DNA from: Synechocystis sp. PCC 7509 | Lineage (GTDB): Bacteria; Cyanobacteriota; Cyanobacteriia; Cyanobacteriales; Chroococcidiopsidaceae | DNA: 64,000 nucleotides | Reading direction: 5' to 3' | Assembly: GCF_000332075.2 (NCBI RefSeq) | Contig: NZ_ALVU02000001.1 | Coordinates: 310,001 to 374,000, forward strand | Part shown: piece by piece, positions 55,746-64,000 of the stretch | How positions within the stretch are numbered: the first letter of the stretch is position 1 | Layout: each line of letters opens with the position of its first letter | The notes under the pieces: model-generated | Databases searched by the model: none | Seen by the model: the letters and a program-made list of their open reading frames with translations, nothing else | Told to the model about the DNA's origin: nothing | Position numbers and translations under genes: made by a program

Positions 55746-57062
55746 TTATTTCCAGTCTTTAGGCTCATTATCTTCTACTCGCAGCTTTACTGACTGCGCG
55801 TGGGAAGGCAAACCTTCAGCTTTTGCTAGTACGTCTATCGCTCCCGCTACTTGCTGCAATGCTGCCGGAGAATATTGAATAATACTAGAATGTTTGAGGA
55901 AAGTTTCTACTCCCAAAGCTGAAGCATAACGCGCCGCTCCCGAAGTTGGTAAGGTATGGTTAGGCCCGGCTAAGTAGTCTCCCACCGCTTCGGGGGTGGA
56001 GTACCCAAGGAAAATTGCGCCAGCGTGACGAATATTTGGCAATAAGTCCCAAGGCTCTGCTACTTCAAGCTCTAAGTGTTCGGGGGCAAATTCGTTAGAT
56101 AGTTGTACTGCTACCTCTAGTGAATCGACGATCGCAATTAATCCATAATGCGCGATCGCTTTTTCTGTTAGTGTCTGGCGTGGATGGTCTAATAGCTGCC
56201 TTTCTACGGCTGCTTGCACGTTTAAAGCTACTTTACTATCAGTTGTAAGTAAGATCGCTGCCGCCATTGGATCGTGTTCTGCTTGTGCTAGCAAGTCGGC
56301 AGCGACGTGTTCGGGATTTGCTCCACTATCGGCAATAATTAACACTTCCGATGGCCCAGCTAATGAATCAATCCCTACAGTTCCATAGACTAATTTTTTT
56401 GCTAAGGTGACGTAAATATTCCCAGGACCTGTAATTACATTTACTTTGGGAATTGTCTCCGTTCCATAAGCTAAAGCCGCGATCGCTTGCGCTCCACCCA
56501 CTCGATAAATTTCTTGTACTCCCGCTTCTTGCGCTGCTACTAATACGGCGGCGTTGACAGTTTTTCCTACCCCTGGCGGCGTGACTATTATTCGCCTAGG
56601 TACACCTGCTACTTTTGCTGGGATGGCATTCATCAGTACCGTACTTGGATAGGCGGCTCTACCCCCAGGCACATATAAACCTGCTCGATCTACAGGGGTA
56701 TAACGCTTACCTAGTACCACGTCTAAGTCGCCAAATTCTACCCACGACTTGGGAACTCGCTGGCGATGGAATGCTTCTATATTTTGACAAGCTAGCCGAA
56801 TCGCGCTCAGTAACTCTTTTGATACTTGTTGGTAAGCCGCATCTAGTTCCGAGCCACTCACACGCAAGTCTTCTACTAAGAGTTCTTGATGATCAAATTC
56901 TGCTGTATAGTGCAGTACGGCTTTGTCCCCCTGGCGCTTTACTGCCTGAAGAACTTCTCGCACTGTCGCTTCTTTGTGTTGCACCTGGTCGTCCTGGGTG
57001 CGATCGCAGATCCTTTGTAGTTCTGCTTGTACCTCGGTTTGCTGAGTAATAATTCGCAGCAT
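55746..57062 (-). CDS. hisD: Histidinol dehydrogenase
   Basis: A 438-residue HisD catalysing the last two steps of histidine synthesis, histidinol to histidine with two NAD+. The family features are RYTPVDRAGLYVPGGRAAYP, ITGPGNIYVTLAKK, GPSEVLIIADSGANPEHVAA with DLLAQAEHDPMA, and NHTLPTSGAARYASALGVETF. Length is normal. It is divergent from rpsT. Confidence 0.96.
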   Translation of the reverse strand: MLRIITQQTEVQAELQRICDRTQDDQVQHKEATVREVLQAVKRQGDKAVLHYTAEFDHQELLVEDLRVSGSELDAAYQQVSKELLSAIRLACQNIEAFHRQRVPKSWVEFGDLDVVLGKRYTPVDRAGLYVPGGRAAYPSTVLMNAIPAKVAGVPRRIIVTPPGVGKTVNAAVLVAAQEAGVQEIYRVGGAQAIAALAYGTETIPKVNVITGPGNIYVTLAKKLVYGTVGIDSLAGPSEVLIIADSGANPEHVAADLLAQAEHDPMAAAILLTTDSKVALNVQAAVERQLLDHPRQTLTEKAIAHYGLIAIVDSLEVAVQLSNEFAPEHLELEVAEPWDLLPNIRHAGAIFLGYSTPEAVGDYLAGPNHTLPTSGAARYASALGVETFLKHSSIIQYSPAALQQVAGAIDVLAKAEGLPSHAQSVKLRVEDNEPKDWK

Positions 57063-57287
57063 GAAGTTCGCAATACAATCAATGTTTTGGAGTTAGAGAT
57101 AGTCGATTGCCAATACTTTTTCCTTGCCTTTATTCGCCACTAATGACGAGTCAAGTTCACAAGTATTAGCTACTTATATAGCTTAACGCGGATTTTTCTT
57201 TTCATCGATACCAATTATGGCAATATCAGTGTTATATTAGTACATCTAGTATTTTGTCTATATAACAGTAGTTTTCCTGAATTAATT

Positions 57288-57590
57288 GTGGCAAATATCA
57301 AATCTGCTATCAAGCGCATCCAAGTCGCGGAAAGAAATCGTTTGCGTAATAAAGCTTATAAGTCAGCCGTCAAAACCCTGATGAAAAAGTACCTGACCGC
57401 CGTAGACAGCTACGCGGCTAATCCTACTCCTGAAGCCAAGCAAGAAGTCGACCAGCATATGTCGGCGGCTTTTAGTAAAATCGATAAAGCCGTAAAGTGC
57501 AAGGTTCTACATAAAAACAACGGCGCTAGGAAAAAATCAATCCTCGCCAACAGTTTGAAAAGAAAAGAAGCCAGCCTCAGCGCCAAATAA
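57288..57590 (+). CDS. rpsT: 30S ribosomal protein S20
   Basis: A 100-residue basic protein ([20 protein letters not shown]) typical of S20. It starts with GTG; S20 genes often use weak starts (UUG in E. coli, tied to autoregulation). S20 binds 16S rRNA in the small-subunit body. First gene of the rpsT-tatD-rpoB-rpoC1 order that is conserved among cyanobacteria. Confidence 0.97.
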   Translation: MANIKSAIKRIQVAERNRLRNKAYKSAVKTLMKKYLTAVDSYAANPTPEAKQEVDQHMSAAFSKIDKAVKCKVLHKNNGARKKSILANSLKRKEASLSAK

Positions 57591-57647
57591 ACGCCCCTGT
57601 TAGCGTTAGAATGCCCAAGCAACTAAGGACTAGCAGCTTAAAAAAAC

Positions 57648-58436
57648 ATGAAGCTGATTGACTCTCACGTTCATCTGAATTTTGCTGTGTTTGAGCCAGA
57701 TTTAGACGTAGTGCGATCGCGTTGGCAAGAAAATGGTGTAGTCAAGCTCGTACACTCTTGCGTAGAGCCTAGCGAATTTACCCGCATTCAACAGATAGCT
57801 AACACCTATCCCGAAATCAACTTTGCTGTAGGTTTGCATCCCCTAGATGCAGACAAATGGACAAATCAAATGGCTGGGGAAATTATGGAGTTAGCTAGTT
57901 CTGAATCTAAAGTAGTAGCGATCGGGGAAACTGGGTTGGATTTTTACAAGGCAGATAATGAGGCACAGCAACGCCTAGTGTTTGAATCTCAGCTAGAAAT
58001 TGCCGCCAAGTTAAATCTCCCGGTAATTATCCACTGTCGCCAAGCGGCGGCACAACTAAAACAAATTTTGCACTCCTTCCAAGCCAATGGCTCTCATCAA
58101 ATTCGGGGTGTAATGCACTGTTGGGGAGGAACACCTGAAGAAACCCAATGGTTTTTAGACTTGGGATTTTATATTAGTTTTAGCGGTACAGTGACTTTTA
58201 AAAATGCCCAACAAATTCATCAAAGCGCCCAAATTGTCAGCAAAGATCGCTTATTAATTGAAACCGATTGCCCTTTTTTGGCTCCAGTTCCCAAAAGAGG
58301 GACAAAACGTAACGAACCCGCCTTTGTTTTGCACGTAGCTGAAGCTATTGCGCAATTGCGTGGCGAAACAGTAGAAGAAATTGCGCGCACAACCACGGCT
58401 AATGCTTGTAAACTTTTCAATCTTTCAATTTTTTAA
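57648..58436 (+). CDS. tatD: TatD-family metal-dependent deoxyribonuclease
   Basis: A 262-residue amidohydrolase-fold protein: [18 protein letters not shown] (metal H-x-H), [40 protein letters not shown] and [20 protein letters not shown]. TatD proteins are 3'-5' exonucleases or hydrolases involved in DNA repair or quality control. It follows rpsT by 57 bp in the conserved cyanobacterial order before rpoB. Confidence 0.94.
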   Translation: MKLIDSHVHLNFAVFEPDLDVVRSRWQENGVVKLVHSCVEPSEFTRIQQIANTYPEINFAVGLHPLDADKWTNQMAGEIMELASSESKVVAIGETGLDFYKADNEAQQRLVFESQLEIAAKLNLPVIIHCRQAAAQLKQILHSFQANGSHQIRGVMHCWGGTPEETQWFLDLGFYISFSGTVTFKNAQQIHQSAQIVSKDRLLIETDCPFLAPVPKRGTKRNEPAFVLHVAEAIAQLRGETVEEIARTTTANACKLFNLSIF

Positions 58437-58855
58437 GTTCAAAGCAACGAATAAAAGGGGAAAAAGTCATAATAATTAAAGGTTAGGCAATTAAACAAAA
58501 TTTGGCTAGGGAAATATTTAATCAAACCCTTAAAGCTCTACAAACAAGGGATGCAAGAGCAAAAAAAGTAATGGCAATAAAGCTTTCCCTCTCGTTAGAA
58601 TGTGGGACGGAAAAAATCAAGCGCGATCGCTTCTTGAATCCATGCCGCAAAAGTTAAACCATAAAATGACAATACTATGAATCATTGCCTGAGTATAGAG
58701 CGCCATAATTTACAAATTCCCCACTTCAGGGAACTAAAAAGTAAAAAAGCTGCTTGTGGGCAAAAACTGCGTACCTGTTAGAGAGCAAAGCGCAAGCAGT
58801 AGAAAAGGATTTCCATCCGTTGAATAAATACCAGCAGCAATAAGTATAAAAACGC
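58437..58855. other. 419-bp leader region of rpoB
   Basis: No convincing gene. A 28-codon ORF (58571-58657) has no ribosome-binding site and I do not call it. The gap is long for a single promoter and probably contains the rpoB-rpoC1 promoter and an untranslated leader, with AT-rich blocks and possible -10 elements (TATAGAG near 58693). Confidence 0.4.
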
Positions 58856-61800
58856 ATGACCACCGATAACTACATTGAACCTGCCTTTTTACTACCCGAC
58901 CTAATTGACATTCAGCGTTCTAGCTTCCGTTGGTTTTTAGAAGAAGGATTAATTGAAGAACTCAATAGCTTCTCGCCAATTACTGACTACACGGGTAAAT
59001 TAGAATTACACTTTTTAGGTCACAACTATAAACTCAAGCAGCCAAAGTACGACGTAGACGAAGCCAAGCGGCGCGATAGCAGCTACGCGGTGCAAATGTA
59101 CGTCCCAACCCGTTTGATTAATAAAGAAACCGGGGAAATAAAAGAGCAAGAAGTATTTATTGGCGATTTGCCGCTCATGACCGATCGCGGTACATTTATT
59201 ATTAACGGCGCAGAACGAGTAATAGTCAACCAAATCGTCCGTAGTCCCGGAGTATACTACAAATCCGAAGTAGACAAAAACGGTCGCCGCACTTATTCAG
59301 CTAGTTTAATTCCTAACCGGGGAGCATGGCTGAAGTTTGAAACCGATCGCAACGGCTTAGTTTGGGTGAGAATTGATAAAACCCGCAAGTTATCGGCGCA
59401 AGTGCTATTAAAAGCTTTGGGACTATCAGATAATGAGATTTTTGAATCTTTGCGTCACCCAGAGTATTTTCAAAAAACCATTGAAAAAGAAGGGCAATTT
59501 AGCGAAGACGATGCCCTAATGGAGTTGTACCGCAAGTTACGACCCGGCGAACCTCCCACTGTGTCCGGCGGTAATCAGTTATTAGAATCGCGCTTTTTTG
59601 ACCCCAAACGTTACGATTTAGGGCGAGTAGGACGCTACAAAATTAATAAAAAACTGCGGCTATCTATTCCTGACACTACCAGGGTACTTACACCTGTTGA
59701 CATTTTGGCTGCCGTTGACTACCTAATCAACTTAGAGTTTGACATGGGTAGCATTGACGATATCGACCACTTGGGCAATCGACGAGTAAGAAGTGTAGGG
59801 GAATTGCTACAAAACCAAGTCAGGGTCGGGTTAAATCGCCTAGAGCGGATTATTCGCGAACGCATGACCGTATCTGACCCCGACACCTTAACCCCCGCAT
59901 CCTTAGTTAACCCCAAGCCCTTAGTAGCGGCAATTAAAGAGTTTTTTGGTTCTAGCCAATTAAGTCAGTTCATGGATCAAACAAATCCTTTAGCTGAACT
60001 TACCCACAAACGCCGCTTGTCAGCCCTAGGCCCAGGGGGCTTAACCCGCGAACGCGCAGGTTTTGCGGTGCGAGATATTCATCCTTCTCACTACGGGCGA
60101 ATTTGCCCAGTAGAAACTCCCGAAGGACCAAATGCGGGGTTAATTGGCTCCTTGGCAACTCACGCTAAAGTCAATCAATACGGCTTTTTAGAAACGCCCT
60201 TTAGACCCGTAGAAAACGGCATCGTTCAGTTTGACAAACCCCCCGTATATATGACGGCGGACGAAGAAGACGACCTGCGCGTAGCCCCCGGCGACCTGCC
60301 TATTGATGAAAATGGTCAGATATTAGGAAAAAAAGTCACTGTCCGCTATCGTCAGGAATTTGCCAGTACCACCCCCGATCAAGTGGATTACGTGGCGGTA
60401 TCTCCGGTACAAATTGTCTCTGTAGCCACTAGCTTGATTCCCTTTTTGGAGCATGACGACGCTAACCGGGCGCTAATGGGATCGAATATGCAACGGCAAG
60501 CTGTACCATTGCTAAAACCAGAGCGTCCTTTAGTGGGAACAGGTTTAGAAGCCCAAGCAGCGCGAGACTCTGGCATGGTAATCGTCAGCCGGACTGACGG
60601 AGAAGTTGTATATGTAGACGCGACTAAAATTCGCGTCCGCGTAAAAAGCAAAGAAATTGCTGGAGGCGCTCAAACTACTGCCCAACCTCAAGAAATTGAG
60701 TACCCAATATCTAAGTATCAGCGCTCGAACCAAGACACTTGTTTAAATCAACGCCCTTTGGTTAGGTTTGGCGATCGCGTAGTTGCTGGACAAGTTCTAG
60801 CTGATGGTTCATCTACCGAAGGCGGAGAACTAGCGCTAGGGCAAAATATTACCGTCGCTTATATGCCTTGGGAAGGGTACAACTACGAAGATGCGATCTT
60901 AATTTGCGAAAAACTCGTCCAAGACGATGTTTACACCTCAATTCACGTCGAAAAATACGAAATTGAAGCTCGGCAAACCAAGCTAGGACCAGAGGAAATC
61001 ACTAGAGAAATCCCCAACGTCGGCGAAGATGCTCTGCGCCAACTTGATGAACAAGGAATTATCGGCATTGGTGCTTGGGTAGACTCAGGCGACATATTAG
61101 TGGGCAAAGTTACCCCCAAAGGCGAATCAGATCAACCACCTGAAGAAAAACTATTGCGGGCAATCTTTGGCGAAAAAGCGCGAGATGTCCGCGATAACTC
61201 CTTGCGTGTACCCAACGGTGAAAAAGGACGAGTTGTAGACGTGCGCGTGTTTACCCGCGAACAAGGCGACGAATTGCCACCGGGCGCTAACATGGTAGTC
61301 CGGGTCTATGTAGCCCAAAAACGCAAAATCCAAGTCGGCGACAAAATGGCAGGACGACACGGCAATAAAGGAATTATTTCGCGCATTTTGCCTGTGGAAG
61401 ATATGCCTTATTTGCCCGATGGATCGCCCGTAGACATTGTGCTTAATCCCTTGGGTGTACCCTCACGAATGAACGTCGGACAAGTATTTGAATGCTTGTT
61501 AGGCTGGGCGGGAGAAAACCTCGGACTGCGGTTTAAGATTACTCCCTTTGACGAAATGTACGGGGAAGAATCATCGCGGACAATTGTGCATGGAAAACTC
61601 ACCGAAGCCCGTGAAGAAACCGGGAAAGATTGGTTATTTGACCCCGAACAACCAGGCAAAATTCAGTTGTACGACGGTCGCACGGGAGAACCTTTCGATC
61701 GCCCGGTAACAGTGGGTATCGCTTATATGCTGAAATTGGTGCATTTAGTCGATGACAAAATCCACGCCCGTTCTACTGGCCCTTACTCCTTGGTTACGCA

Positions 61801-62188
61801 GCAGCCTTTGGGCGGTAAAGCGCAACAAGGCGGTCAGAGATTTGGAGAGATGGAAGTGTGGGCGCTGGAAGCTTTTGGAGCAGCTTACACCTTACAGGAA
61901 TTGCTGACAGTCAAGTCCGATGATATGCAGGGACGAAATGAAGCATTAAATGCGATCGTCAAAGGCAAAGCCATTCCTCGTCCCGGTACGCCCGAATCGT
62001 TTAAAGTGCTGATGCGAGAATTGCAATCTCTAGGTTTAGATATTGCCGTCCACAAAGTAGAACTTCAATCTGATGGCAGTTCTTTAGACGTGGAAATTGA
62101 TTTGATGGCAGATACCGGAGGTCGTCGGACTCCCAATCGTCCTACCTACGAATCTCTCAGCCGTGAAGCACTCGAAGAAGAAGTATAG
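58856..62188 (+). CDS. rpoB: RNA polymerase subunit beta
   Basis: The protein is 1110 residues, about the length expected of the cyanobacterial beta subunit. Key segments: [20 protein letters not shown], the rifampicin-region core [20 protein letters not shown] then [32 protein letters not shown], and [20 protein letters not shown] with [18 protein letters not shown]-like [17 protein letters not shown] near the active site. The ATG at 58856 starts [20 protein letters not shown]. Followed by rpoC1 after 92 bp. Confidence 0.98.
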   Translation: MTTDNYIEPAFLLPDLIDIQRSSFRWFLEEGLIEELNSFSPITDYTGKLELHFLGHNYKLKQPKYDVDEAKRRDSSYAVQMYVPTRLINKETGEIKEQEVFIGDLPLMTDRGTFIINGAERVIVNQIVRSPGVYYKSEVDKNGRRTYSASLIPNRGAWLKFETDRNGLVWVRIDKTRKLSAQVLLKALGLSDNEIFESLRHPEYFQKTIEKEGQFSEDDALMELYRKLRPGEPPTVSGGNQLLESRFFDPKRYDLGRVGRYKINKKLRLSIPDTTRVLTPVDILAAVDYLINLEFDMGSIDDIDHLGNRRVRSVGELLQNQVRVGLNRLERIIRERMTVSDPDTLTPASLVNPKPLVAAIKEFFGSSQLSQFMDQTNPLAELTHKRRLSALGPGGLTRERAGFAVRDIHPSHYGRICPVETPEGPNAGLIGSLATHAKVNQYGFLETPFRPVENGIVQFDKPPVYMTADEEDDLRVAPGDLPIDENGQILGKKVTVRYRQEFASTTPDQVDYVAVSPVQIVSVATSLIPFLEHDDANRALMGSNMQRQAVPLLKPERPLVGTGLEAQAARDSGMVIVSRTDGEVVYVDATKIRVRVKSKEIAGGAQTTAQPQEIEYPISKYQRSNQDTCLNQRPLVRFGDRVVAGQVLADGSSTEGGELALGQNITVAYMPWEGYNYEDAILICEKLVQDDVYTSIHVEKYEIEARQTKLGPEEITREIPNVGEDALRQLDEQGIIGIGAWVDSGDILVGKVTPKGESDQPPEEKLLRAIFGEKARDVRDNSLRVPNGEKGRVVDVRVFTREQGDELPPGANMVVRVYVAQKRKIQVGDKMAGRHGNKGIISRILPVEDMPYLPDGSPVDIVLNPLGVPSRMNVGQVFECLLGWAGENLGLRFKITPFDEMYGEESSRTIVHGKLTEAREETGKDWLFDPEQPGKIQLYDGRTGEPFDRPVTVGIAYMLKLVHLVDDKIHARSTGPYSLVTQQPLGGKAQQGGQRFGEMEVWALEAFGAAYTLQELLTVKSDDMQGRNEALNAIVKGKAIPRPGTPESFKVLMRELQSLGLDIAVHKVELQSDGSSLDVEIDLMADTGGRRTPNRPTYESLSREALEEEV

Positions 62189-62280
62189 CCAAAAAAGCTA
62201 AAAGTAAATTTTTTTACTTTTAGCTCTCCTCCCGGCTTTTAGTGCGATCTATTCCCTTTCTCCCCATCCTTATTTAACTT

Positions 62281-64000
62281 ATGAGAACGCCACAAGTTAC
62301 GCAATTTGATTACGTCAAAATTGGCATCGCCTCCCCAGAAAGAATTCGGCAGTGGGGAGAGCGAACCCTACCCAATGGTCAAGTGGTAGGAGAAGTTACT
62401 AAGCCAGAAACTATTAACTACCGTACTTTGAAGCCAGAAATGGACGGCTTGTTTTGCGAACGGATTTTTGGACCGGCTAAGGACTGGGAATGTCATTGCG
62501 GGAAGTATAAGAGAGTTAGACATCGCGGTATTGTTTGCGAACGTTGTGGTGTGGAAGTAACTGAGGCTAGAGTCCGCCGCCATCGCATGGGTTTTATCAA
62601 ACTTGCTGCTCCCGTGGCTCACGTTTGGTACTTAAAAGGAATACCTAGTTATATTGCGATTTTGCTAGATATGCCGTTGAGGGATGTGGAGCAAATTGTT
62701 TACTTCAATGCCTACGTGGTTTTAGCACCAGGTAACGCCGATACCCTCACTTACAAGCAATTACTAACTGAAGATCAGTGGTTAGAAATAGAAGACCAGC
62801 TTTATAGCGAAGAATCAGAACTTAGTGGTGTAGAAGTAGGCATTGGTGCGGAGGCATTGGCGCGGCTACTGCAAGACATTAAACTTGAAGCTGAGGCAGA
62901 AAGCTTACGCGAAGAAATCGCTGGTGCTAAAGGACAAAAACGCGCCAAATTAATTAAACGGCTGCGAGTAATTGACAACTTTGTGGCTACAGGATCGTTG
63001 CCTGAATCGATGGTAATGAAGGTAATTCCCGTGATCCCGCCAGATTTGCGCCCCATGGTGCAGTTAGACGGTGGACGGTTTGCAACGTCCGACTTGAACG
63101 ATCTTTATCGCCGCGTGATTAACCGGAATAATCGTTTGGCTAGATTGCAGGAAATCTTAGCGCCAGAAATTATTGTCCGTAACGAAAAGCGGATGTTGCA
63201 AGAAGCGGTGGATGCCTTAATTGACAACGGTAGACGCGGACGGACGGTAGTAGGCGCAAATAACCGCCCCTTGAAGTCTTTATCAGACATTATTGAAGGT
63301 AAACAAGGTCGTTTCCGGCAAAACTTACTCGGAAAACGGGTAGATTATTCTGGGCGATCGGTAATTGTCGTCGGGCCAAAGCTAAAAATTCATCAGTGCG
63401 GTTTGCCAAGAGAAATGGCAATTGAGCTATTTCAACCTTTTGTAATTCATCGGCTAATTCGCAGCAATGTAGTTAATAACATTAAAGCGGCTAAAAAGTT
63501 GATTTCTCGCGGCGATCCTAGCGTCTGGGGTGTTTTAGAAGAAGTAATTGAAGGACATCCCGTATTGCTTAACCGCGCTCCGACTTTACACCGATTGGGG
63601 ATTCAAGCTTTTGAACCAATTTTAGTAGAAGGTCGAGCAATTCAATTGCATCCCTTGGTATGTCCAGCTTTTAACGCCGACTTTGACGGCGACCAAATGG
63701 CGGTACACATTCCTTTGTCTTTAGAAAGTCAAGCGGAAGCAAGACTATTGATGTTGGCTTCTAATAATATCTTGTCTCCGGCGACCGGAAGACCGATTGT
63801 GACTCCAAGTCAAGATATGGTGTTGGGTTGCTATTACTTAACGGCGGAAAACCCCAATAGTAATGATGGAGGAACTCGCTATTTTGCTTCCTTAGACGAT
63901 GCCATCATGGCTTACGAACAAAAGCAGGTACACATCCATGCCAAAGTTTGGGTGCGTTTTGACGGCTTAGTAGATTCCGACGATGACGGCGAACAAAAGG
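62281..64000 (+). CDS. rpoC1: RNA polymerase subunit gamma (RpoC1), partial
   Basis: From the ATG at 62281 ([20 protein letters not shown]) 573 codons are open to the right edge; the complete cyanobacterial RpoC1 is about 620-630 residues, so the last 50 or so are missing. The N-terminal zinc cysteines ([19 protein letters not shown]) and the catalytic magnesium motif NADFDGDQM are present, as is [15 protein letters not shown]. RpoC1 is the N-terminal half of beta', split in cyanobacteria and plastids; rpoC2 should follow. Confidence 0.97.
   Translation, partial: MRTPQVTQFDYVKIGIASPERIRQWGERTLPNGQVVGEVTKPETINYRTLKPEMDGLFCERIFGPAKDWECHCGKYKRVRHRGIVCERCGVEVTEARVRRHRMGFIKLAAPVAHVWYLKGIPSYIAILLDMPLRDVEQIVYFNAYVVLAPGNADTLTYKQLLTEDQWLEIEDQLYSEESELSGVEVGIGAEALARLLQDIKLEAEAESLREEIAGAKGQKRAKLIKRLRVIDNFVATGSLPESMVMKVIPVIPPDLRPMVQLDGGRFATSDLNDLYRRVINRNNRLARLQEILAPEIIVRNEKRMLQEAVDALIDNGRRGRTVVGANNRPLKSLSDIIEGKQGRFRQNLLGKRVDYSGRSVIVVGPKLKIHQCGLPREMAIELFQPFVIHRLIRSNVVNNIKAAKKLISRGDPSVWGVLEEVIEGHPVLLNRAPTLHRLGIQAFEPILVEGRAIQLHPLVCPAFNADFDGDQMAVHIPLSLESQAEARLLMLASNNILSPATGRPIVTPSQDMVLGCYYLTAENPNSNDGGTRYFASLDDAIMAYEQKQVHIHAKVWVRFDGLVDSDDDGEQK

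Noticed and set aside
56615-57049. 144-codon ORF on the plus strand inside hisD
   Set aside because: Antisense shadow of hisD, whose motifs are intact across this region.
58571-58657. 28-codon ORF in the rpoB leader
   Set aside because: No ribosome-binding site, no recognisable motif, contains a HIP1 octamer; chance frame.

Overview
The window is a stretch of cyanobacterial chromosome. Several things show this: the HIP1 octamer GCGATCGC is scattered throughout; there are genes for cytochrome f and the Rieske protein (petA, petC), the photosystem II assembly factor Psb34, a one-helix high-light-inducible protein and the plant-type carotenoid genes crtP/crtB; the RNA polymerase beta' subunit is split (rpoC1); and a cyanobacterial tmRNA is present. 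The genus cannot be fixed from the sequence. Most of the window is core and metabolic. I see no insertion sequence, prophage or CRISPR array.

Layout. 1-3945 (minus): a tightly packed run from cimA through a secreted protein, an unknown protein and ygfZ to a truncated HicB antitoxin at the left edge. 3996-7331 (plus): an adrenodoxin-spaced ferredoxin with a membrane cytochrome b, thiO and thiG as separate genes, and psb34. 7328-11598: two small oxidoreductase/hydrolase genes, a DUF1206 membrane protein, an SDR and mobA. 11508-17708 (minus): two tandem CHASE4-PAS-GGDEF-EAL cyclic-di-GMP proteins. 17946-24132: dprA, a PAS-Crp hybrid regulator, a HliP, tRNA-His, ExbB/ExbD and a holin-like protein. 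24142-28884: lysC with four ACT domains, a surface-type protein, a branched-chain amino-acid-type binding lipoprotein and tRNA-Ser. 28976-32317: crtB, crtP and an orphan sugar-ABC permease. 32543-37714 (minus): 5-FTHF cyclo-ligase and a polysaccharide block (fcl, gmd, sugar-phosphate transferase, glycosyltransferase). 37817-44153: a CSP41b-like protein, pgsA, rlpA, purM, a second sugar transferase and galE. 44249-47724: tmRNA, petA, petC, a DUF3067 gene and tatC. 47798-57062: a Slt lytic transglycosylase, a CsoR/InrS-type metal sensor, an ATPase-less M41-like membrane protease, a repeat-rich membrane protein, Hsp33, UspA and hisD. 57288-64000 (plus): rpsT, tatD, rpoB and rpoC1, the last cut by the window edge.

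Functional themes are photosynthetic electron transport and its regulation, envelope and exopolysaccharide synthesis (GDP-fucose, UDP-galactose, two polyprenyl-phosphate sugar transferases, RlpA, Slt), and signalling (two c-di-GMP enzymes and the PAS-Crp protein). Two exact matches to the HLR1 motif, the binding site of the response regulator RpaB, lie upstream of purM and between petC and the DUF3067 gene. A third, near-perfect copy lies between hslO and an SRPBCC-like gene.

No clearly new multi-gene defence or mobile system is visible. The best leads are smaller: the HLR1-bearing intergenic regions, the ferredoxin/cytochrome b pair, the long repeat protein, the M41-like protease without an ATPase, a cyclo-ligase with no canonical start codon, and several convergent genes whose ends overlap.
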